Source: Thraustochytrium sp. TN22 (Eukaryota > Sar > Bigyra > Thraustochytrida > Thraustochytriidae). From it: DNA of 64,000 bases. Below are positions 11,001 through 18,931 of this stretch, piece by piece (positions within the stretch are counted from its first letter, which is position 1; every line of letters begins with the position of its first letter). The position numbers and the translations under genes are program-made. The stretch lies in NCBI GenBank assembly GCA_013306675.1, contig JABLUY010000144.1, positions 33,917 to 97,916 on the forward strand. Reading direction: 5' to 3'. The notes beneath the pieces were generated by a model, which saw only the letters and a program-made list of their open reading frames with translations, did not search any database and was not told where the DNA came from.

Positions 11001-11634
11001 AGCGGACGACGCTAGCGACGTCTCCGCTGCGGGAGCCAAGAACTTTTCGCTGCTGAAGTCTGCCGAGGACGCTGACGCCGACGCCGATGCCGACACGGAC
11101 GAGGCGCACGCGTCGAGCTGCGCGCCGGACGCTGCGGACAAGCCCTGGATGCCCTCGGCCGTGCCGTGTAAGTGCCGCCGCTCCAGGTGCCTCAAGCTGT
11201 ACTGCACGTGCTTTGCCGGCGAGCTGCACTGCGCCGATGACTGCCAGTGTCTGGACTGCTGCAACCGCGCCGGCCACGAGCGCTGGGCCAAGGCGTCCCG
11301 CCTGGCGCTGGAGAAGAAGACCGCCGCGCCCGCCGTGGACGTCGAACACCAGTGCCGATGCCGCAACACGCAGTGCCTCAAGAAGTACTGCGACTGCTTT
11401 CGCGCCGGCACAAAGTGCGGCATCTTTTGCAAGTGCATCGACTGTATGAACACCTCCGCCGAGCGCGCCGACGCTGCCTCGCTCGAGTCTGCCTGCACTG
11501 ACGAGTCGAACAGCCGGGACGCCATCGAGACTCTGCGCGGTCCGCAGGAGCCGCAGCAGGACACTGCTGCTTGCCAGCCCACTGCGCTCGACCGACCCAA
11601 GATTTCCGCTGCGCTCTCTACGGCCGTGCAGTGA
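8080..11634 (+). CDS. MYB (R2R3) + CXC/tesmin-type fused transcription factor
   Basis: A 1184-residue single-exon protein. Residues ~200-305 carry two MYB repeats with the spaced tryptophans (RGAWTPDEDDRL...MWTQIA...CRERWSN and AKWSDEEDEII...RWATIAKLLPGRTDNMVKNRFN), the R2R3 arrangement of c-MYB-type DNA binding. The middle is long, Ser/Ala/Gly-rich and probably disordered, with an Ala run (~518-537) and acidic patches. Residues ~1028-1125 form a paired CXC module: CKCRRSRCLKLYCTCFAG and CRCRNTQCLKKYCDCFRAG, each followed by further Cys pairs. In LIN54, TSO1 and tesmin the Tyr in the LYC/KYC position inserts into the DNA minor groove of cell-cycle promoter elements, and it is present in both halves here. 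The protein is therefore expected to bind two kinds of DNA site in the nucleus. The linker between the CXC halves is short and lacks the usual RNPxAF-type motif. Confidence 0.9.
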   Translation: MSVPGDEWEEARERLDSLERLSDVASQTPPIATSSAGARGRNGLLSPFLGLSPIGPGASASPLSHLRHGVSIPRSNIKRNLNETSGLRSSSTIARTSSDGAGAGTGASASASTDEASPRGSAQGRGEGADEGRSQRRPKARRSTGSASHRSPQRVRPAAKSAGKAGRNSGAYDRPMPKTKPLKSVVSGMAENARIRSQHRGAWTPDEDDRLIALVRQNGACMWTQIASDLGTGRNGRQCRERWSNQINPDLVRAKWSDEEDEIILQAHAEVGNRWATIAKLLPGRTDNMVKNRFNGSLLPKQVRKARERGEEPRILQRAKQAVPRNPDRKKSVEFSDELLAASARLKEFKRSDPPQKVSTRGKVSSSGRSSEDGSEEDDEEDDDGMGSRGSGSSSGIAAGKAAGAATATSSSSSSSSTSSSASAVPATTASSKSAPKSAAGAGRAGAASAKRGTKRRAAGGVGRGRAPSDASDGVSDLMDQTAELTSRVHETVPQMDAKKRRRRPGSSGDTSGSSSAAAAAAQAAAAAAAAAAAAAVAVPRASFRNGNDATPMSAQFFQLFRNSPAPQSPFRMSPASLLASTPLQDLGSMNPPGSVGSSRKLFESDGGGLAGTTADIMRGLDSPFIQLGLTPLRGTASPMDLRGSSSSRRVFEALQNGLGDLPASESTTASSSKRVRGSGLQTSRSGPAAAGADSQAAALSSQGLGLKSPLRDDASCALPLSTPRAGGSGSGGFAHTPITVSSEGAAGQELLNQGGQLEFLNCLAQLSTGTGKHLMNDSEIQGLRDPGAVRKLDLSASKGGAGGSTSASSGAAVSAKSSTGAGNVAGEGKGKDGSAEAAEAANHDDIFNKLSKIIGSLPEGSQEKLHALLSGAKGSSSGAQSSETSEAATSEPAAAVDAHDEEEHEHEEHTQRQTDDEADVEGKEPSDMEVDEAARVKKDAAAVVKKEPRFQREDEQPEQHNDAPSNPKNGLAAADDASDVSAAGAKNFSLLKSAEDADADADADTDEAHASSCAPDAADKPWMPSAVPCKCRRSRCLKLYCTCFAGELHCADDCQCLDCCNRAGHERWAKASRLALEKKTAAPAVDVEHQCRCRNTQCLKKYCDCFRAGTKCGIFCKCIDCMNTSAERADAASLESACTDESNSRDAIETLRGPQEPQQDTAACQPTALDRPKISAALSTAVQ

Positions 11635-12253
11635 GCAGTAGAGAGATCATATTGCTCGCCGTGCGCCACCCGTCCGTTCGTTCGAGCGGTCGGCCGAGAC
11701 GGCCAAGACTCCCCTGCCGCTTGGGCCTTTTCTGCTTGGCAATGCACCCTGATTGATGAAAGCGCCGAGCGGCGTGTGCGGGCTCGCTCTCAAACAGGCG
11801 GCGTCCGTTTTCGCGCTTGGTCTTTTGAGAGTGAAGTTTCAACCTTTTTTTTTCCTTCTTCAACTTGAAGGTATTACGCACAGACAGAAGCACCGCCAGG
11901 CGAACGAAGGATGCGAGTCGACGCGCGCTGAGCGCGTCAACGCTCCTTGCTATCTATCTGTCAAAACTCGGCTCCACTGGCCTGCGACAAGCGCAGGGTC
12001 TCCATCATCTTGATGGCTCCACAGCATGCACATTTGCTTACAATGCAAAGGCGACGCCTGATGGGTGAGGCTCGAGGCCTGACGTGCTTTACGGAGTTCG
12101 GCCTGACCTTGAGCCGGGTCGAGCAGACGAAAAGGGGTCAGGGCAGGGCAGGGCGGGCATCCATCTATCGAGTGGTGGGTGGATGGGTGTAGCAGACTTG
12201 CCTCGCAGCCCCAGGCAGGTCCTCAGCCGCATCGCCTCGAGTCCCAGTCAACA
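11635..12253. other. Convergent 3' gap
   Basis: This 619-base gap lies between the ends of the MYB-CXC gene and the minus-strand gene that follows. It is less GC-rich than its surroundings and presumably holds both 3' UTRs; there is a T-run near 11842-11851. No gene or RNA was recognised. Confidence 0.5.
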
Positions 12254-13156
12254 TCACCACGACTGCCAAGGCGCCACCTCCTGGACGTCAAGCAGCAGAA
12301 AGCCCTTACCCGTGCGCCTTGATTGCTTGCCCCAGAAAAATGCCTTCCAGCCACTCACGTGTTCCTCGCCGCGCGCCGCGGACGACTCCAGCACTTTGGC
12401 ACGGACCTCCGCGTAGCCCGGCATGTCTGGGTGCAAGAAGGTCTGCTTGCGGCGGTCCTTATCATACAGCAGCATGGGCGAGTCCGCGGGCGCTGGCGGC
12501 ATGGCCACCTGCACCTTGTAAGGCGAGGCGTCGCGCGGGCCCGGCGCGCTGCTGGCGTCCTCATGTGCGGCCACGTCCTCGCGCATCTTGATGACTGCCT
12601 GATACTTGTTCTTGCCGGACCGGTCACCCGGCACGCCCAGCTCGACGGGCAGCCAGCGCCCCGCCGAGCCCTGGTCGCCACCCGCCTTGGCCCCGGACTC
12701 CGCCGCGGTCTCAGGCACGCGCTTGTGCACGTGCGGCTTGGACACGTCGCCCACAGTGTACAGCTGCAGCACGCCCGCCGCCTTATTGTCCTCCTCCAGC
12801 TGGCTCTGCAGCAGACCATGCTTCTTCATCACCTTGCGCAGCCGCTGCACGCGCAGCTTCGCATACGGTCCGCCCAGCGCCTGCAGCTCACGCAGAATAC
12901 GGTTCATCCCGAACTCCGGGTTTTGGAACTTGATGCCCTTGATGTGCACTAGCAGCTCCTGCGTGTCCACGCCGCCGCCGCCGCCCTCCTCCTTGTCGTC
13001 ATCCGCGGCTGCCGCCGCGGCTGCGCCGCCGCCAGGAGCGACCGCAGTTGTCTCCGCGGCGTCCGGGGCCGCGTGCGCTGCACCCGTGGCGTCAGGGGCC
13101 ATGATGGCCGCCTCCGCGGCGCCCGCCGCCGCGCTCTCCGCCGCGTCCTCCTGCAT
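12254..13156 (-). CDS. Unrecognised protein with helical DNA-binding-like motif
   Basis: A 300-residue protein from the ATG at 13156; the open frame runs a little further upstream without another ATG. The first ~65 residues are Ala/Gly/acidic low complexity. Residues ~66-112 contain IKFQNPEFGMNRILRELQAL, followed by a second helix ending LRKVMKKHGL. This resembles a small helix-turn-helix module seen, from memory, in other protist proteins (pattern NPxFGxxRI...KRVRKLMKxxGL). The C-terminal half (~190-300) is a conserved-looking, charged domain ending KGFLLLDVQEVAPWQSW. I cannot assign a function. A (CT)n microsatellite sits just upstream. Confidence 0.6.
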   Translation of the reverse strand: MQEDAAESAAAGAAEAAIMAPDATGAAHAAPDAAETTAVAPGGGAAAAAAADDDKEEGGGGGVDTQELLVHIKGIKFQNPEFGMNRILRELQALGGPYAKLRVQRLRKVMKKHGLLQSQLEEDNKAAGVLQLYTVGDVSKPHVHKRVPETAAESGAKAGGDQGSAGRWLPVELGVPGDRSGKNKYQAVIKMREDVAAHEDASSAPGPRDASPYKVQVAMPPAPADSPMLLYDKDRRKQTFLHPDMPGYAEVRAKVLESSAARGEEHVSGWKAFFWGKQSRRTGKGFLLLDVQEVAPWQSW

Positions 13157-13204
13157 CACGAGCTGCTCCAAGTTTGCCTCATCAGGCTGGCTAGGCCTAC
13201 TGAC

Positions 13205-13205
<1 letters not shown>

Positions 13206-13263
<58 letters not shown>
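13206..13263. repeat. (CT)n microsatellite
   Basis: An almost perfect CT dinucleotide run of about 29 units, some 50 bases upstream of the ATG at 13156 (GA on that gene's coding strand). It lies in the divergent gap shared with the eS19 gene. Confidence 0.95.
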
Positions 13264-13266
<3 letters not shown>

Positions 13267-13865
13267 TCAGCGCGCAGAAGCGAGACGAGACGGCCTAACT
13301 GTAAGCACTAACTTAACCGTGACAAAAGGCCTCGGGCTCGGCGGCGATCCTCGATCAGTGATGGTGAGTGAGAGCAGATCACAGTCAGTCTGCCGACGCT
13401 AGCTTTGTCTCCTGTCCCGGTCCTCTTCTTCAGCACCTCAGTCACGGCACGCTCCTTCCCCTTTCCTTCGGCTTCAGGCTTTAGCATCCATCCTCCACCC
13501 AGACCTCCCGCCACCTCGCCCTCCCAGCTGCACCACCTCCTCGTCCACCACCACCTCCTCGTCCTCCTCCCTCTCGACGCCCGTCCAGAACCCCCGCGCG
13601 ACGGCGTCCCAAACCGGGGTCCCTCATCTCCGCGCCCCCTCGCGCACCGCGGCGCACAGCGCACACCATGAACACGGACCCGCACACCCCGTCCGCGCGG
13701 GCGCGCCCGATAGGCCGCGCGCGCGCGGCGCCGCGGCCGCGCCAACCCTACCCTAGAAAAGCGGCCGCGGCGCCTCGAGCGGCAGCGCGCCTGAGAAGGA
13801 CTGGCAGCGAGCGCGCCGCCGCCGCCGCCGCCGCCGCCGCGCAGGACCCTATCGACGCGAGCTAG
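13264..13865. promoter_or_regulatory. Probable promoter and first exon region of eS19
   Basis: This is the divergent gap between the minus-strand gene at 12254 and eS19. It includes a C-rich, pyrimidine-rich stretch (13490-13600) typical of strongly expressed genes, and an AACCCTACCCTAG element (about 13743-13755) resembling the telo-box found in ribosomal-protein promoters of plants and other lineages. An upstream ATG in good context sits at 13668 and opens a 65-codon frame ending at 13865; whether it is transcribed is unknown. Confidence 0.4.
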
Positions 13866-14213
13866 GTACGTGCGTGCGCGGCGCGCGGGCGCGCGGGCGC
13901 GCGGGCGGCGGCGGCGGCGGCGGCGCGGGCCGCCGGGCTGGCGCGGCTGCGAGCGAGGCGAGGCGGGGCGGGCGAGGCGAGCGCATGCGAGGCGAGGCGA
14001 GCGCAGGCGCGGCGCGCCGCTCCGCGCGGCGGGCTGCGGCGGGGCTGCGGGCCGCGGCGGAGGACGCGGCGGCCCTGGCCGCGGCCGAGACCGGGGCGGG
14101 CGGAAGCGCGGGGAAGAGAATGCGCGCGAGAGAGGCACGGAGAGGGCGCGGAGCAGGATGTCCAGGTGCGAGTCGGGGCGGGAGACTGACGTTTTTGAAT
14201 TTATGACGAACAG
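13866..14213 (+). other. Putative 5' UTR intron of eS19
   Basis: A GTACGT donor at 13866 (after GCTAG) and an acceptor AACAG ending at 14213, seven bases before the ATG, with a TGAC element about 20-25 bases ahead of the acceptor. Leader introns are common in ribosomal-protein genes. The interval is GC-rich with no coding signal, which supports an intron, but no transcript evidence is available. Confidence 0.45.
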
Positions 14214-14219
14214 GACACC

Positions 14220-14759
14220 ATGGCGGAGCCCTCCGGTACCACCGTGAAGGATGTGCCTGCGCAGGCCTTTATTGAGAAGTATGCCCAGCACCTGAAGCGC
14301 CAGGGCAAGATGGAGATCCCCAAGTGGGTCGACGTCGTCAAGACCGGCACGCACAAGGAGCTGGCCCCCTACAGCCCGGACTGGTACTACATCCGTGCGG
14401 CGTCCATCGCCCGCCGTGTGTACCTGCGCCCGCACCAGGGTATTGGCGGCCTCTCCAAGTGGTACGGTGGCCGCGAGCGCCGCGGCACCCGCACGGAGCA
14501 CTTCCACGTCGCCGCCTCCGGCCTCATCCGTCACATCCTCGCCCAGCTCGAGGAGATCAAGGTGCTCGAGAAGGACGGCAAGGGCCGTGTCGTCACCCGC
14601 ATGGGCCAGCAGGACCTTGACCGTATTGCCGGCCAGCTGAAGGAGGAGGAGGCCGAGGAGGAGGCTGAGGACGACGACGAGGAGGACGACGACGAGGAGA
14701 GCGAGGAGGAGAGTGAGGAGGAGAGCGAGGAGGAGAGCGAGGAGGAGGACAGCGACTAA
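14220..14759 (+). CDS. RPS19: 40S ribosomal protein eS19 (RPS19) with acidic tail
   Basis: A 179-residue protein. Residues 1-142 are a standard eS19 of the small ribosomal subunit, with the family signatures VPAQAFIEKYAQHLKRQGK, IPKWVDVVKTG, the DWYYIRAASIARRVYLR segment, and GIGGLSKWYGGRERRGTR. It functions in 18S rRNA maturation and 40S assembly. After RMGQQDLDRIAGQL the protein carries an extra tail of about 35 residues made almost only of Glu, Asp and Ser, with EESEEESEE-type repeats. eS19 usually ends soon after the LDRIA helix, so the tail is an add-on. The codons are strongly C/G-ending, as expected of a highly expressed gene. The ATG sits in a good context (ACACCATGG). Confidence 0.97.
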   Translation: MAEPSGTTVKDVPAQAFIEKYAQHLKRQGKMEIPKWVDVVKTGTHKELAPYSPDWYYIRAASIARRVYLRPHQGIGGLSKWYGGRERRGTRTEHFHVAASGLIRHILAQLEEIKVLEKDGKGRVVTRMGQQDLDRIAGQLKEEEAEEEAEDDDEEDDDEESEEESEEESEEESEEEDSD

Positions 14760-15134
14760 GCGTAGGCTCTCTGCCCCCTGCCGTCATCTGCCCTACATCT
14801 TCACCAATTCCCTAAACTCTATATCACATCTACCGTGAGCTGAGTGAGCCGCTACCTTGCTTTGCGCTTGGACAGTTTTCTTTCAACATCACTGCAAGAC
14901 AAGAAGAACCTTTTTGTCATGGTCCCGAGTGCGCTGCCGAGTCCCATCAAGACCGTGAGGCTTCCCTCGCCTCGCCTTGCCCTGCCTTGCCTGTCTTCGG
15001 CGGCCACCTGCGCCGGCGCCTTCGTCCGTCAGCTGAGCTGACTCACTGTCAGAGCAGGCACTGCAAACACTCCAGGCAGGTCCTCCGAGTCCTCCGAGTC
15101 ACTGTCAGTTCGCCAACTTGCGCGCGCCCGTCGT

Positions 15135-15166
<32 letters not shown>

Positions 15167-15167
15167 G
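14760..15167. other. Gap between eS19 and ubiquitin-like gene
   Basis: Holds the eS19 3' UTR and the promoter of the next co-directional gene. A (GGC)n run at 15136-15160 lies directly before its ATG. Nothing else was recognised. Confidence 0.5.
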
Positions 15168-16088
15168 ATGGAGGCCGCAGGCGGCGCGAGCGGCGGCGCG
15201 GCGGCTGCCGGCGCGGCCGGCGCGGATGGCGCTGCCGGCGCGCACACCACGGCCCAAGGCGCGGCGGCGGCGGCGGGCCTCGCCGGCGCGGCGCTCGATG
15301 GTTCCACGCACGCGCGCGTCTTCGTCAAGACGCTCGACGCGACCATCGCCGTGGACGTGACCGCGCAGACGCGAGTCTCGGACCTCCGGCAGCGGCTCGC
15401 CAAGTCCGAGCTGCAGGCCGTGGCGCGCGGACGCAGGCTGCGCCTCATTCACCTCGGTTTCCTCATGGACGACGACGCGCTCGTCATGCGGACCGTGCCA
15501 CATGAGGGCGTCATCCACTGCGTCATCTCTGAGCTCACCGGCAACAGTGATGTCGATAACAATCCAGAGGGCCGCACCGTGCCGCTCGACCTGGAGGCAC
15601 TCATGGAGGAGGACCGTCGCATTGCCGAGATCCTTGAGCGAGGCGGCGCCATCGACATTGACGACGCCGGCAATGTCGACACGTTTGGCTTTCAGTCGTC
15701 CTGGCCTAACCGGTCTGCGGCGGACCGCCTGCGCGACCGCAGGCGCGCTGCCGCCCGCCTCACGCGCGAGGCGGCGGCCGAAGACGCTAACGAGAATGCC
15801 TCGGCGAGCTTTTTCCTCGCGTTCTCCTTCGGCTTCGTCTTTGGCATGTTCTCTATCATCTTCATGAGCCGCCTCAACAGGAGACAGATGCTCGGCCTGT
15901 TGCTTGGCATTACGCTCAATATGGTGATCTCCATCGTGGGTCAGACGTCTGTCGAGTCCCGCCGCCAGCAACAGCTACAGCAACAGCAGCAGGGGCGTCC
16001 GGGTGCGCTCCGAGGCTCCGTTATCACGCGTATCACCGTGCTTGACCGCTTCGGCAACGAGCACGAATTCACTGCCGATGCGCCATGA
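15168..16088 (+). CDS. Ubiquitin-like, two-TM membrane protein (TMUB/Dsc3-like)
   Basis: A 306-residue protein. After an Ala/Gly-rich start, residues ~47-125 resemble a ubiquitin-like fold (RVFVKTLDATIAVDV..., ...RLRLIHLGFLMDDDALV..., GVIHCVI). Two close hydrophobic segments follow at ~213-235 (FFLAFSFGFVFGMFSIIFM) and ~241-258 (MLGLLLGITLNMVISIVG), and a Gln-rich stretch ends in a short C-terminal domain. An N-terminal Ubl plus a hairpin of TM helices is the layout of TMUB1/2 and of Dsc3, which work with membrane ubiquitin ligases in ER/Golgi degradation. That role is inferred. The 3' end faces the sulfotransferase gene 212 bases away, with a long hexanucleotide repeat between them. Confidence 0.75.
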   Translation: MEAAGGASGGAAAAGAAGADGAAGAHTTAQGAAAAAGLAGAALDGSTHARVFVKTLDATIAVDVTAQTRVSDLRQRLAKSELQAVARGRRLRLIHLGFLMDDDALVMRTVPHEGVIHCVISELTGNSDVDNNPEGRTVPLDLEALMEEDRRIAEILERGGAIDIDDAGNVDTFGFQSSWPNRSAADRLRDRRRAAARLTREAAAEDANENASASFFLAFSFGFVFGMFSIIFMSRLNRRQMLGLLLGITLNMVISIVGQTSVESRRQQQLQQQQQGRPGALRGSVITRITVLDRFGNEHEFTADAP

Positions 16089-16133
16089 TCTTTTGTCCTC
16101 CTCACATTAGCTGCGCTAGTTCTACTCTGTAGG

Positions 16134-16263
16134 CTGGTGCTGGTGCTGGTGCTGGTGCTGGTGCTGGTGCTGGTGCTGGTGCTGGTGCTGGCGCTGGCGC
16201 TGGCGCTGGCGCTGGTGCTGGTGCTGGTGCTGGTGCTGGTGCTGGTGCTGGTGCTGGTGGTGC
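16134..16263. repeat. (GCTGGT)n / (GCTGGC) hexanucleotide repeat
   Basis: About 21 units of a GGTGCT-type hexamer, with a short internal block of GGCGCT variants (16191-16212). It fills most of the convergent gap between the Ubl-membrane and sulfotransferase genes. The repeat is open in several frames and produces spurious Leu-Val or Thr-Ser repeat ORFs. Confidence 0.95.
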
Positions 16264-16300
16264 TGCTACCACCTACTCTGGAAAGCAACCTTTTGTGCAC

Positions 16301-18931
16301 TCATGGCGCTCCCCAATCCGCCAGGTCCAAGCCGAAGCCACGCGCCAAGGCCTCGTTGTAGGGCGCAAAGAATTCCTGCAGCTCCTGGCGGAGGGCAGAC
16401 GACAGCTCATGGCCCTCACTCTCAGCTGTCGTGGTGTTCCCCAATGCGGTGCCAGCGGCGTTGTAGCGCTGCGCCGTGGTCGCGTCCACATCCATGACGG
16501 AAGGGTCGAGGCCAATGAAGTTTAGGACCCGGCGAAGTCCCGCTGCCGGCGCCTCGGCGAAGTCCTCGCTCTTGAGAACCAGTATCTGCTCCGGCGCATA
16601 GTAGCGTAGCCAGCGCGAAAGGTGAACAATGTACATGCTCGACCACACTGCGTTTTCGTAGTCGTTCTCAAAGAGACAAGGCAGGTCGCCCGCGAGCCCA
16701 TCCTGCGACCACCACGCCGGGCCAGCAGGCAGTTTCGCACGTACCGCCTCCAGGTCCGCGCGGGCCGAGGCGTCCAGTGACATCTCGGCCGCGCCGCTCG
16801 TCTGGAGCCGCACTCGCATGCGGAACTGGGACACCATGCGATCGATTGGGTCGCGCACCAGGTAAACGAAGCGCATGCGCGGCTGCACGCCGCAGCCCGC
16901 AGCCAGCAGGTGCGGCACACGGCACGATGGCCCGTTGCCCACCGAGCTCTCGCCCGTGAGCGCGCTGCCGCGGAGCAGCTCGCTAATCCACGGGCTGTCG
17001 CCCGCGCGGCCGCCGCCCCCGTTAGCCTTTTGCAGTTCCGCTCGGAACTTCTTGTTATATGCGTCGCGCACCTTGCGCGGCGGGGCTCGCTGGCTCAGGC
17101 GCTCCAGCAAGAAGAGCTCGCCGGCCTTGGCTGTGTTGCCTAGCGCCACGCCGTAGAACCGGGGATGCGCGCTCAGGTAGTTGTACAGCGAGGTTGTCCC
17201 ACCCTTGCGTGCGCCAAGCACGAAGACAGACGCCAGGCACGCTTCCGAGCTGGCCAGCTCCGCCAGGGTAGACCCGGGCGCTGGCGTCTCCTCCTCCCGC
17301 ATTGCCTCGTCCCGAGTCGGCACGCGCTGCTCCTCCTGCTCGTGCAGCTGCGTCTCCACGTCCTCGCGCCAGCATCCCAGTACATTCGTGCACAGGAGCC
17401 GCTCCTTGGCCTCGCCCGCCGACGCAAAGTGCGCGGCTGCGAGAGCTTCAAAGCTGTCCATGGGCCACGCCGCCGCCGCCGTGCTCGAGTTCTTGTCCCA
17501 GCACACCTTCTCGCTGTCGCAGGTGAAGGCATACGGCTTGTAGAAGAGATCCAGGCGGTCCGCGCGCATTCGCGACAACCGCAGCGCGAAAATGCGCTTC
17601 GCGTGCATATACAGCTCCATGTCTAGCGCGTTGTGCTCGCGAAGAATCGCCCTAGTCTCCGGGCTCAGCTGCTTGTTGTACTTGTTCAGGTTGAAAGTCG
17701 GCACGTAGTGGATCAGGTCTGTGCCAAAAACGTACGTGAAGAGCTGCAGCGACTCGGTCCATCGCTCCAGGATGCTGAACCACGCCATCTGCTCGAGCCG
17801 CTCTTTCGCCAGCTCCAGCTGTGCACGCGACCCGTCCTTGGCGTCCGGCGCCAGATACTTGGTGTGGATGTTGAACGCGCGCGAGCACGCCTCGCGCTCC
17901 GCGGCCGGCAGCTGCACCCAGTCCTCGATCGTTGACTCCTCGCGCTGTACCAAGGCCGCCGCCGTCGATCCGGGCTCGCAGTAAAAGTGCGAGTCGCCCA
18001 TGGCGCCCCTGCCGCCGTTGATGGCCGACCTTTGGGCGATCGGCCGCTGCTTGCCCTGCACGGACGGCGTCTTGCGCCCGGTCGTTGTGTAAAACGCAGA
18101 TAGCATGCGATCCACCGGATCGCGCAGAGAGAAGACCCACCGTCTGCACTCCTCCGCGCTCGTCGTCTCGCACGAGCTTGCCACCTCGCCCTGCTTGAAG
18201 CACCGCAGTGACTTGGCAAGCCACGCGTATGTGCGGTGGTTGGTCACCATCCCAAATGTGTGCGTGCGCGACCGCCGCGCCATCGAGACAAAGCGGTACC
18301 GCGTCTCCTGCTGGAGCACCGAAATGCTGTTGAAGGTCGCCTCCAGGGTCCGCCCGCCCGCCTTGTTCACGTGCGGATAGATGAGCGTGATCTGCGAGCC
18401 GGCCGGGCACCGCCGCTCCGTGACGACTACCCTGCGCTGCGCGTCCGCTGCATCCGCCTTGGTACGGTGGTCGCCGCCCACCCAGATGCCGCCGCTAAAC
18501 CTAGCAGCGTCCGGGTCCTCCACGTCGTCGCCATCCTCCTGCTTCTCGGACCGGCCCACAAAGTGGTTCCGGCTGGGCCGCGACACGAACACGCCAACAT
18601 TACCACCGATGGCATCCACGCTTCCCGCCTCGCGCATGACGAGCACGCCCACGGTCGTTACAAAGGCCACGAGTGCCAGCACAGCCCACTGCCTGCGCGT
18701 CTGCAGCGTCCTCACCCGCGTCGACTTTGGGTCCCGCGCGTACTGGTCCTGCATTCGCCTGCGCAGCAGCCCGGACGCCTCCACGTCGCCCTGCGCCGCC
18801 TCGTCGCGGCTGTCCTCGTCCTCGTCCTCGTCTTCGTCCTCGTCCTCGTCCTCGCCCCGCTCGTGGTCGTCTCCATCCTCGTCCTCGGGGTTGGCCCACG
18901 ACGCCGCGCCGCGCCGCGCGCGCAGCTGCAT
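16301..18931 (-). CDS. Type II membrane protein with two sulfotransferase domains
   Basis: An 876-residue protein from the ATG at 18931; the frame stays open upstream but is low complexity. A short cytoplasmic head with an Asp/Glu run (~20-40) precedes a signal anchor at ~74-95 (WAVLALVAFVTTVGVLVM), the usual Golgi topology. Residues ~185-470 resemble the uronyl/heparan 2-O-sulfotransferase family: ITLIYPHVNKAGGRTLEATF carries the PAPS 5'-phosphate loop and WVFSLRDPVDRMLSAFY the 3'-phosphate-binding Arg/Ser. Residues ~565-876 form a second domain of the N-/3-O-sulfotransferase type: VFVLGARKGGTTSLYNYLS is the PAPS loop and FVYLVRDPIDRMVSQF the 3'-phosphate site. Both domains look intact. Expected role: sulfation of secreted polysaccharides or glycoproteins. 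It shares a 325-base divergent gap with the TFIIA gene. Confidence 0.88.
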   Translation of the reverse strand: MQLRARRGAASWANPEDEDGDDHERGEDEDEDEDEDEDEDSRDEAAQGDVEASGLLRRRMQDQYARDPKSTRVRTLQTRRQWAVLALVAFVTTVGVLVMREAGSVDAIGGNVGVFVSRPSRNHFVGRSEKQEDGDDVEDPDAARFSGGIWVGGDHRTKADAADAQRRVVVTERRCPAGSQITLIYPHVNKAGGRTLEATFNSISVLQQETRYRFVSMARRSRTHTFGMVTNHRTYAWLAKSLRCFKQGEVASSCETTSAEECRRWVFSLRDPVDRMLSAFYTTTGRKTPSVQGKQRPIAQRSAINGGRGAMGDSHFYCEPGSTAAALVQREESTIEDWVQLPAAEREACSRAFNIHTKYLAPDAKDGSRAQLELAKERLEQMAWFSILERWTESLQLFTYVFGTDLIHYVPTFNLNKYNKQLSPETRAILREHNALDMELYMHAKRIFALRLSRMRADRLDLFYKPYAFTCDSEKVCWDKNSSTAAAAWPMDSFEALAAAHFASAGEAKERLLCTNVLGCWREDVETQLHEQEEQRVPTRDEAMREEETPAPGSTLAELASSEACLASVFVLGARKGGTTSLYNYLSAHPRFYGVALGNTAKAGELFLLERLSQRAPPRKVRDAYNKKFRAELQKANGGGGRAGDSPWISELLRGSALTGESSVGNGPSCRVPHLLAAGCGVQPRMRFVYLVRDPIDRMVSQFRMRVRLQTSGAAEMSLDASARADLEAVRAKLPAGPAWWSQDGLAGDLPCLFENDYENAVWSSMYIVHLSRWLRYYAPEQILVLKSEDFAEAPAAGLRRVLNFIGLDPSVMDVDATTAQRYNAAGTALGNTTTAESEGHELSSALRQELQEFFAPYNEALARGFGLDLADWGAP

